NCBI RefSeq assembly: GCF_019703515.2 | Contig: NC_059382.1 | Location: forward strand, 11,791,001-11,855,000 | Source of the DNA: Myxocyprinus asiaticus | Taxonomy: Eukaryota > Chordata > Actinopteri > Cypriniformes > Catostomidae | Direction: 5' to 3' | DNA length: 64,000 bases | Shown: one piece after another, positions 56,051 to 64,000 of the stretch | How the letters are laid out: each line of letters opens with the position of its first letter | Position numbering within the stretch: position 1 is the first letter of the stretch | Translations under genes and position numbers: made by a program | Notes under the pieces: model-generated | Database searches by the model: none | Told to the model about the DNA's origin: nothing | What the model saw: the letters and a program-made list of their open reading frames with translations, nothing else

Positions 56051-56566
56051 AAAGAGCCCAGTCTCTATTCTGGTCACTAAATATGACTCGGCTCTCTCCT
56101 TCAATGTTACAATTTGTTATGGACTGTTTGTTTTTTTTATTATTTATATTATTTTATTAAATGTCAAATCCACAAATGTTTAACACATAGCCAATATAAA
56201 CACTATTTCAGTTATGTTGTGGTTTAAACTGATTTCAAGTCCTCCTGGGAAATTCGTACTTACAAGTTCAGAAGTTGTAATTTCGATGTAATGAGTGTTC
56301 AGGTGGTTTTAGTTGGAAAGAATGAGCCCAGTTTTTCATCTTTTCACTTTATGAAAAAGCAGGAAGCTTTTTCAGCACCAATGCAACGACATGTACATGT
56401 ATTCACATACAGTACACACTGCATATTAGGTGTGTCTTATTTTATAATTCTTGTGTGGCCACATACTGAAGAGAAATGTTATTTTGTTGCACAAGCCTGT
56501 CACCTCATATAAACTAATCTAAACTGTACAGTCACCAATTTGCTTGATTCTTGCCATGTTTCTTAA
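56051..56566. other. Non-coding, nothing recognised
   Basis: AT-rich DNA without a supported gene or repeat boundary. Confidence 0.4.
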
Positions 56567-56790
56567 AGGAATGTTCCAGGTTCAATACAAGTTAAGCTCA
56601 ACCAACAGCATTTATGGCATAATGTTGATTATCCAAAAAAATAATTTCGACTCATTCCTCCTTTTCTTTAAAAAAACAAAAAACAAAAAGCAAAAACGGA
56701 GGTCAAAAAGTGAGGCATTTACAATGTAAGTGAATGGAGGGCAATTTTTGAATGTTAAAATACTCACTGTTTTCACTGTTGTTTATGTAA
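56567..56790. mobile_element. MITE fragment (GGAATGTTCC end)
   Basis: Begins TTAAAGGAATGTTCCAGG and has the body of a dispersed cyprinid repeat (CAATACAAGTTAAGCTC and CATAATGTTGATTA). Only one end is present. Confidence 0.5.
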
Positions 56791-56829
56791 ACTAATCTCA
56801 TAAATATGATAATTCTCACGTCACTCAAA

Positions 56830-57548
56830 AATGAAAATTCTCTCATCATTTTCTCACCCTTGTCCCATCCCAGATATGCATGACTTTCTTTGTTCTGCAG
56901 AACACACACAAACATTATTATTTTTATTTTTTTAGAAGAATGTCTCTGTTCTGTAGGTCTTTTCAGTGTAAGTGAATGGTGGCCAGACATTTGAATCTCT
57001 TATGCATTAAGGGTGCATAAAAGTAATCCATAAGACTCCAGTAGTTTAATCAATGTCTTCTTAAGTGATCCAGTTGGTTTTGGGTGAGAACAGACCAAAA
57101 TATATAACTCCTTTTTCACTGTACATCTTGACAGCAGTCTCGATGGCGATCATGATTTCAAGCTTGATTAGGCTACACTTCCTATAGCACCATCTAGCAC
57201 TCTGCACATGTGTCAAGCACTAGGAAGTGTAATCAAGCTTGAAATCATGATTGTTTCTAAGATTGGAATGGCAAGATGTACAATGAAAAAGGAGTTATAA
57301 TTAGGTTTGCTCTCACCCTAAACTAACTGTTTTTTTCTTCAGAAGACATTGTTTAAACCACTTGAGTCCTATGGATAACTTTAATGTTGCCTTTAATGTT
57401 ATCTCCTTTTTGGAGCTTCAAAGTTCTGGTCACCATTCACTTGCATTTTATGGACCTACAGTGCTGAAATATTCTTCTGAAAATCTTTGTTTGTGTTCAG
57501 CAGACAAAGTCATACACATCTGGGATGGCATGAGAGGGAGTAAATGAC
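56830..57548. mobile_element. Long foldback (palindromic) element
   Basis: The left arm 56830-57183 and right arm 57222-57548 are imperfect reverse complements, for example ATTTCAAGCTTGATTA against AATCAAGCTTGAAAT around a centre near 57200, and TCCCAGATATGCATGACTTT against CATACACATCTGGGATG at the outer ends. The total is about 720 bp with no coding capacity, and it would fold into a long hairpin. Confidence 0.8.
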
Positions 57549-57599
57549 GATCACCGCCAATCAACTAAGTTGCCATGGGTATAATTAGCTGTGCTGTAA

Positions 57600-57765
57600 T
57601 TGCAAAATGTGATTTACTTGTACTTTTGATACTGAAGTAAATTTAAAATCAGTTACTTTAATACTTTTACTTATGTATTTTTCTCATGAGCTAATTTAAC
57701 TTGAGTCAATTTTCATGAAGGTATCTTTACTTTTACTTAAGTATGATGAATGGATACTTTATACA
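57600..57765. repeat. Left half of a split dispersed repeat
   Basis: Contains TACTTTTACTTAAGTA-like motifs and ends CTTTATACA. The continuation ATACAACACTG is found at 60962, on the other side of the hAT-like element, so the repeat was cut by that insertion. Confidence 0.6.
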
Positions 57766-59170
57766 CAGGGCTCCAGACTGAGACTGCCAAATAAATAAAT
57801 ATTTTTCATCCTTTCACCTTTTTGCCTATGTATTTTTAATCGCTTCCCACTCTTAAATAATCTACAAACAAATAGAGAAAAACTAAAAGTTTATCCAGTC
57901 AGAATTTATTCCTTGATGTTGACAAGCAAAGTGTGACAACTGTTTCACAAATCGCATGCCCGAAGCAGCGCGTGAGTCTAAGCTCCACCCCTTCAGGCCT
58001 TCAGAATTTCTTCAGAATCCCTCAAAAATGTAAGTGAATAGTCATCTAAAATCAGATTGTCAGATTCATCAGCCAATCAGATTGATTTATTTGTTCTTGG
58101 TGGGTGTGATCTTTAGGATATGTCCTGGTCGAGGCCTTCTAGCTGGCCTTGAGTGACGCAATCATGCTTTAAGTGATGTATGTAATTCAAGAGTGAAAAG
58201 TGTTAGATCAATCTGTCTGACAAGTCGGCTGTCACCACTGCTGGGATTGCCGTTGAGAAAGAGATCTTTATGGATTTAAAAACACGAGATGTTCTGCATG
58301 ATTGTGTGATTGATTAATTAAACAGGAAAGGAGGGCTGATTTTCACCTCAGGCAAACTGGTAAGTGCTTTTTGCATTGTTATAGCAACATCAGGAGTTTT
58401 CTAAATATAAATTAGGCAGTTTGAGCATTCAGTGTGTAAGTGATAAACATTCACTTTATTAAGTAATATCGATAAATGAGTTTGTTTCCACATTACATGA
58501 TATTAAAGCTTGTTTAACAAACGCCTGCAGAAACAGGTGTATAAAACATTATAATCTCTTTTGATAATCATACACCTGAAGCACAAATGCTAGTGCTGCA
58601 GCATTGTTTATCAGTTGGGTTGCTAGGAGACATCTCTAATGAGAGTCAAACCCCTGCTAAGCTAACGGGAGCACTGCAATTTTGTTTCCTTAAACGTCAT
58701 TTTACGAATATCGGGGAATGGAGTGCATTTATGGTCAGAGACATCAAGTAAGAATATCGCTCATCCAACTTGAATGGAACGCAGCATAACCGTGTACCCT
58801 GATGAAACGAAATTTATTGCAAACAACATTTAAATCGCAAATATTATTAGATAGATTTCTCCAGGTATTGTAGACCTGCTTGGTAGATTCTTATGAAAAA
58901 TTATGATTTCTGAATGTCTGTTCAGGAGACGTTCATTTCACAAAACAGTCATGCTGCAGTTAAAATTAGGCTTGCTTGAGCATTAAGTGTCGTTTCAAGT
59001 TCTGGCTTTCATGCATGGACGTGTTTTTAAATGTCAATTGATATTACTAGTTAGCTGCGACATAATGTATGATGCCCAAAGGCATAGGGTGTCTTATTCA
59101 TTGTGAAACTGTGTTTTCTTAATGGCATGAATCACACTGAAGGCCTAGACTGTAAATGCATGGCCCGCCA

Positions 59171-59172
<2 letters not shown>

Positions 59173-59244
<72 letters not shown>
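59173..59244. repeat. (TA)n microsatellite
   Basis: About 36 TA units directly before the left end of a Tc1-like element. Confidence 0.95.
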
Positions 59245-59247
<3 letters not shown>

Positions 59248-60654
59248 TACTGTGCAAAAGTATATGAAGTCGTTGTGAAGAGGGCTCATCAGTGCCTCTT
59301 CTTCCTGAGACGGCTGAGGAAGTTTGGAATGAACCGCCACATCCTCACACGGTTCTACACCTGCACTGTAGAGAGTATCCTGACTGGCTGCATCTCCGCC
59401 TGGTACGGCAATAGCACCGCCCACAACCGCAAAGCACTGCAAAGGGTGGTGCGAACTGCCAGACACATCATCGGAGATAAGCTTCCCTCCCTCCAGGAAA
59501 TATATACAAGGCGGTGTGTGAAAAAAGCTTGGAGGATCATCAGAGACTCCAGCCACCCGAGCCATGAGCTGTTCTCACTGCTACCATCAGTCAGGCGGTA
59601 TCGCAGCATCAGGACCCGCACCAGCCGACTCCATGATAGCTTCTTCCCCCAAGCAATCAGACTTCTGAACTCTTGATCTCCCACGATCAAAATACATCAA
59701 CACTGCACTTTATTACCCTTACTCTTATATCTCACACCGGACTGTCATAAATTATATTATTATTATATTATATTCTCTCTTAACAACTGACTATCAACCA
59801 ACAGCCTGAATGTTAATACAGTACAATACTGTACATTCTATATATACTATATATACTTTTTTTTAAATATTTTTTTTATTTTTTATTTTTATTGAATAAT
59901 GTGTATCTATATAGTGCATATTGTATACTGTACAGTGTATGTTATTATTTGTATATTGTTGTGTGTAATTATGTGTATATTAGACTTTAAATTGTGCTGT
60001 GTTAATTTGATGTTTATTGTTAATTGGTATATGTCTCATCACTGTCACGACTGCTATGTTGATCGGAACTGCACCCAAGAATTTCACACACCATTGCACT
60101 TGTGTATATGGCTGTGTGACAATAAAGTGATTTGATTTTGATTTGATTTGAAGTTTTAGGCACTTGTGAAAAATGTTGCATAGTGAGGATGTCATAAATA
60201 GTTTTCATTTATCACTTAATGTCATACAAAGTCCAGTAAACATAAAAAAAACCTAAATCAATATTTGGTGTGACCACCTTTGCTTTTAAAACAACACCAA
60301 TTCTCCTAGCTACACCTGTACACAGTTTTTCTTGGTTGTTGGCAGATAGGATGTTCCAAGCATCTTGGAGAATTTGCCACAGTTCTTCTATCTATTTAGG
60401 CTCTCTCAATTGCTTGTGTCTCTTTATGTAATCTCAAACTGACTCGATGTTCAGTGGGGAGCTTTGTGGGGGCCATGACATCTGTTGCAGGGCTCTCTGT
60501 TCTTCTATTCTAATTTTTTCTATTTGCAAGAGTAATGTTTGGGAGTCTAACATTTATATTTCCTATTGACACATTAAAGCTGAAGATATAAATAACCATC
60601 TTAAGACAAATGCTTTTGTGAAACATCTTATGTGCCTAAGACTTTTGCACAGTA

Positions 60655-60657
<3 letters not shown>
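59245..60657 (-). mobile_element. Tc1-like element split by a LINE
   Basis: Ends CAGTACTGTGCAAAAGT (59245-59261) and, reversed, CATTACTGTGCAAAAGT (60657 inward), next to TA. On the minus strand 60480-60240 reads, in broken frame, as the end of a Tc1 transposase (IESV, DAWN-like and KAKGGHTKY-type segments). Most of the transposase is deleted. The LINE at 59262-60150 interrupts the left terminal region; the terminal sequence continues after it at TTTTAGGCAC. Confidence 0.78.
59262..60150 (+). mobile_element. L2/Rex-type LINE, 5'-truncated
   Basis: The frame 59275-59676 encodes the C-terminal end of the RT protein (CLFFLRRLRKFGM, YTCTVESILTGCISAWYGN, then SVRRYRSIRTRTSRLHDSFFPQAIRLL). It is followed by a 3' UTR ending in TTGATTTTGATTTGATTTG. 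Such short 3' repeats, not poly-A, are typical of this LINE group. AAGT flanks both sides (59258-59261 and 60151-60154). Confidence 0.85.

Positions 60658-60720
<63 letters not shown>
60658..60720. repeat. (TA)n microsatellite
   Basis: TA repeat immediately after the right end of the Tc1-like element. Confidence 0.95.
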
Positions 60721-60723
<3 letters not shown>

Positions 60724-61282
60724 GAAAGGGGTGTGAACATTTATAAGACAAAAAGGGAATCCAAACTTATCTTCTCAACTGTACATACTGTATATTAAAC
60801 CTCAGATTAATGGGTTATTATCAGCAGTTTTCCTTTGGCTTACTATATTGTTTCTGAACAATTCTGTGATTTAGCAACTTAAAACAGCCATTTGGCTCCT
60901 TAATGTTTCAGTTTAGGAGCCAATGGCTCCTTAGTCATTTTTTTTTTAGTCTGGAGCCCTGATACAACACTGCGATCAATTACACTATTGGTGCCACAAA
61001 CTTTTTCCCTCAGCTGCTATATAGTATATGGTCTCAGGAAAGATCAATTTCCTACCCTATATGTTTTCTTCAAGGCTTTCTTATTCACCTTTATGGTAGT
61101 GGCTCTCACGTAATTCTTATTGCTATGGCCTACGACAGGTATATTGCTATCTGTAGCCCGTTGAGATATGGTGCCATCATGAAAACAGATAAGACAATCA
61201 TAATTGGAATGTGGCTCATTAATTTTGCAATTATATTTGTACTATTCTGTCTTCTAATGCCTTACACAATTTGCCAGACATA

Positions 61283-62868
61283 TAGTTGAAGTCAGTTTAC
61301 ATACACCTTAGCCAAATATATTTAAACTCAGTTTTTCACAATTCCTGGCATTTAATCGAAGAAAACATTCCCTGTCTTAGGTCAGTTAGGATCACTACTT
61401 TATTTTAAGAATGTGAAATGTCAGAATAATAGTTGAGAGAATGATTTATTTCAGCTTTTATTTCTTTCATCACATTCCCAGTGGGTCAGAAGTTTACATA
61501 CACTTTGTTATTATTTGGTAGCATTGCCTTTAAATTGTTTAACTTGGGTCAAATGTTTTGGGTAGACTTCCACAAGCTTGTCACAATAAGTTGCTGGAAT
61601 TTTGGCCCATTCCTCCAGACAGAACTGGCGTAATTGAGTCAGGTTTGTAGGCCTCATTGCTCGCACATGCTTGTTCAGTTCTGCCCACAAATGTTCTATC
61701 GGATTGAGGTCAGGGCTTTGTGATGGCCACACCAAAACCTTGACTTTGTTGTCCTTAAGCCATTTTCCCACAACTTTGGAGGTATTTTTGGCATCATCTT
61801 CCATATGGAAGACCCATTTGCAACTGAGCTTTAACTTCCTGATGTTGCTTCAATATATCCACATAATTTTCCTTCCTCATGATGTCATCTATTTTGTGAA
61901 GTGCACCAGTCCCTCCTGCAGCAAAGCACCCTCACAACATGATGCTGCCACCCCCATGCTTCACAGCTGGGATGGTGTTCTTCAGCTTGCAAGCCTCACC
62001 GTTTTTCCTCCAAATAAAACAATGGTCATTATGGCCCTTTTGTTTCATCAGACCAGAGGAAATTTCTCCAAAAAGTAAGATCTTTGTCCCCATGTGCACT
62101 TGCAAACTGTAGTCTGGCTTTTTTATGGTGGTTTTGGAGCATTGGCTTCGTTGCTGAGCAGCCTTTCAGGTTATGTCGATATAGGACTCATTTTATTGCA
62201 GATATAGATACTTGTCTACCTGTTTCCTCCAGCATCTTCACAAGGTCCTTTGCTGTTGTTCTGGGATTGATTTGCACTTTTTGCACCAAACTAAGTTCAT
62301 CTTTAGGAGACAGAATGCATCTCCTTCCTGAGCGGTATGATGGCTATGTGGTCCCATGGTGTTTATACTTGCATACTATTGTTTGTACAGATGAACATGG
62401 TACCTTCAGGCATTTGGAAATTGCTTCCAAGGATGAACCAGACTTGTGGAGGTCCACAATTTTTTTTCTGAGGTCTTGGCTGATGTCTTTTGATTTTCCC
62501 ATGATGTCAAGCAAAGAGGCACTGAGTTTGAAGGTAGGCCTTAAAATACATCCACAGGTACACCTCCAATTCAGTACACCTATCAGAAGCTAATTGTTTA
62601 AAGGCTTGACATCATTTTCTAGAATTTTCCAAGCTGCTTAAAGGCACAGTTAACTTAGTGTATGTAAATTTCTGACCCACTGGAATTGTGATATAGTCAA
62701 TTAAAAGTGAAACAATCTGTCTGTAAACAACTGTAGGAAAAATTACTTGTGTCATGCACAAAGTAGATGTCCTAAACAACCAAAACTATAGTTTGCTGAT
62801 ATGAAATCTGTGGAGTGATTAAAAAATTGTTGTAAAAAAAAGTGTATGTAAACTTCTGACTTCAACTG
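61283..62868 (-). mobile_element. Sleeping Beauty-type Tc1 transposon in OR
   Basis: 1,586 bp, flanked by TA (61281-61282 and 62869-62870). Outer ends TAGTTGAAGTCAGT and ACTTCAACTG are inverted. Inner direct repeats CAGTGGGTCAGAAGTTTAC (61480-61498) and, reversed, near 62668-62690 give the IR/DR layout of the Sleeping Beauty group. It carries a full-length but broken transposase on the minus strand. OR sequence continues across the two TA sites. Confidence 0.93.
61511..62502 (-). pseudogene. Tc1 transposase, frameshifted
   Basis: The minus-strand start MGKSKDISQDL is at 62502. Visible motifs include SGSSL-like helix-turn-helix sequence, WSDET with the first catalytic Asp (near 62065), and, in the last intact frame 61804-61511, WPSQSPDLNPIEHLWAELNK with the second Asp and the Glu of the DDE triad, followed by YCDKLVEVYPKHL. 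The length of about 330 codons is near the usual 340. Frame changes between segments make it non-functional. It would cut and paste the element at TA sites. Confidence 0.85.
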
Positions 62869-63265
62869 TACATGGCAGATTTGATCTTCTACAACCCATC
62901 TATAATGAAACTCGTATGTGAAGACACACAAGTGAAAAACATATATGGGTTGTTAATGTTTACCATGGTTTTATACCACAGCCTTTCACTTGCTGCTGTG
63001 GCATTTACATATATTCATATTTTAATTACTTGTGTTACAAATAAGCAGTCTGATGCAAAGATTATGGCAGTTCAAATATGTGGTACTCATTTGGTGGCAT
63101 TTCTTTTCTTGGAATTCAACACTCTTATTGCACATCGTTCTGAAAGTGTTGCAGCTTACATAAGCAGGGTGTTTTCGGTATCTATTCTTGTTTCCTCCCA
63201 TTGTGAATCCAATCATTTATGGCTTTATAACGAAAGAAATTAGACAGAAAATTGTCACGTTTTAA

Positions 63266-63406
63266 GAGAACAAAAATAAACTAAAATATAAAAGCTACAT
63301 AAATAAAAATCTCGAAACTCTTACAAATATCAGTACAGTTTTGCATGTACAATTCAAATAAATTGAATACTGTCCATGTGTAATTATTCATATATATATA
63401 TATATA
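63266..63406. other. 3' flank of OR pseudogene
   Basis: AT-rich DNA ending in a TA repeat (63390-63406) that serves as target of the next Tc1-like element. Confidence 0.5.
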
Positions 63407-64000
63407 CAGGTGCTGGTCATATAATTAGAATATCATCAAAAAGTTGATTTATTTCACTAATTCCATTCAAAAAGTGAAACTTGTATATTATATTCATTCA
63501 TTACACACAGACTGATATATTTCAAATGTTTATTTCTTTTAATTTTGATGATTATAACTGACAACTAAGGAAAATCCCAAATTCAGTATCTCAGAAAATT
63601 AGAATATTGTGAAAAGGTTCAATATTGAAGACACCTGGTGCCACACTCTAATCAGCTAATTAACTCAAAACACCTGCAAAGGCCTTTAAATGGTCTCTCA
63701 GTCTAGTTATGTATGCTACACAATCATGGGGAAGACTGCTGACTTGACAGTTGTCCAAAAGACGACCATTGACACGTTGCACAAGGAGGGCAAGACACAA
63801 AAGGTCATTGCAAAAGAGGCTGGCTGTTCACAGAGCTCTGTGTCCAAGCACAAAGATGTGGTAGAAAAAAGTGTACAAGCAATAGGGATAACCGCACCCT
63901 GGAGAGGATTGTGAAACAAAACCCATTCAAAAATGTGGGGGAGAACCACTATGCACAGACGTATGCAAGACATGGGTTTCAGCTGTCGCATTCCTTGTGT
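63407..64000 (+). mobile_element. Second Tc1-like transposon, runs off the window
   Basis: Starts CAGGTGCTGGTCATA after TA and includes a subterminal region with AATTAGAATATCATC, repeated in variant form near 63597. The transposase begins at 63726. The family differs from the Sleeping Beauty-type copies. The right end lies beyond the window. Confidence 0.85.
63726..64000 (+). pseudogene. Tc1-like transposase N-terminus, partial
   Basis: From ATG 63726 the frame encodes MGKTADLTVVQKTTIDTL and VIAKEAGCSQSSVSKH, a paired-type helix-turn-helix DNA-binding domain. An indel near 63860 shifts the frame, after which RDNRTLERIVKQNPF continues in another frame to the window edge. The catalytic domain is outside the window. 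Decayed unless the indel is an assembly error. Confidence 0.82.

Larger units (their letters stand above)
57766..60961. mobile_element. hAT-like element hosting two further insertions
   Basis: Terminal inverted repeats CAGGGCTCCAGACT (57766-57779) and AGTCTGGAGCCCTG (60948-60961). The flanks share ATACA (57761-57765 and 60962-60966). No transposase is recognisable inside. A Tc1-like element (59245-60657), itself carrying a LINE piece, lies within. The CAGGG ends suggest hAT, but the 5-bp repeat is shorter than the usual 8 bp, so the superfamily is uncertain. Confidence 0.7.
61030..63265 (+). pseudogene. Odorant receptor pseudogene split by transposon
   Basis: The first part (about 61030-61282) encodes the TM3-TM4 region with LIAMAYDRYIAICSPLRYGAIM. 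The second part (62869-63265) encodes loop 2 to the C-terminus with NPSIMKLVCEDTQVKNIYGLL, AVQICGTHL and, after a frameshift near 63175, VNPIIYGFITKEIRQKIV ending at a stop at 63263-63265. A Sleeping Beauty-type element lies between at a TA. TM1-TM2 are missing upstream, where other repeats end. Closest relative here is the intact receptor at 38755-39708. A stop-generating indel also lies near 61112. Non-functional. Confidence 0.9.

Overview
The window looks like teleost fish genomic DNA, probably from a cypriniform (carp/barb/zebrafish-like) species. It is AT-rich and intron-bearing. It is packed with fish-type odorant receptor (OR) genes and with families typical of such genomes: DIRS elements, Sleeping Beauty-type Tc1 elements, fish Ty3/gypsy LTR elements, L1- and L2/Rex-type LINEs, tRNA-derived SINEs and foldback MITEs. 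I see no bacterial genes, rRNA, tRNA genes or CRISPR arrays. The species cannot be fixed from sequence alone.

The host content is one OR cluster. Subfamily A has an intact gene at 149-1114, a wrecked copy (5' stub at 4551-4596, 3' half at 7424-7783), an intact gene at 10163-11143, and a copy at 22852-23835 that is complete except for one TGA. Subfamily B has a 5' fragment at 12907-13192 and an intact gene at 27115-28056. The order A-B (10.2/12.9 kb) and A-B (22.9/27.1 kb), together with matching flanks, indicates duplication of an A+B unit. A third type is intact on the minus strand at 38755-39708. A minus-strand pseudogene lies at 30479-31397. A decayed plus-strand relative of the third type lies at 61030-63265, split by a Sleeping Beauty-type transposon. 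Each coding exon I could check is preceded by a splice acceptor 19-30 nt before the ATG, so these genes have an untranslated upstream exon.

Most of the rest is transposon. 3.8-7.4 kb: a solo LTR and a non-autonomous Ty3/gypsy element that destroyed an OR. 13.2-19.2 kb: a foldback MITE carrying a SINE, then a near-complete DIRS element (gag, RT-RNase H, tyrosine recombinase, inverted termini, internal complementary region). 32.6-34.4 kb: an internally deleted DIRS copy. 40.5-50.9 kb: a nest of a truncated Tc1 element, a minus-strand L1 interrupted by a solo LTR and by a minisatellite-bearing LTR element (both with perfect 5-bp target duplications), and then a 5'-truncated DIRS copy. 51.6-55.0 kb: a gypsy fragment with integrase upstream of RT (Gmr1-type order) abutting an L2/Rex-type LINE. 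55-57.5 kb: minisatellite and foldback MITEs. 57.8-61.0 kb: a hAT-like element containing a Tc1-like element containing a LINE fragment. The window ends inside another Tc1-like transposon.

Functionally, four intact ORs would each encode a seven-transmembrane odorant receptor of olfactory neurons. The transposons appear defective: every coding region examined carries stops, frameshifts, truncations or lost catalytic residues. I found no convincing new gene system. The most notable items are the one-mutation OR pseudogene, a palindromic motif shared upstream of subfamily A ORs, the IN-before-RT gypsy, the three DIRS copies, and two LTR elements that share minisatellite-bearing internal regions.
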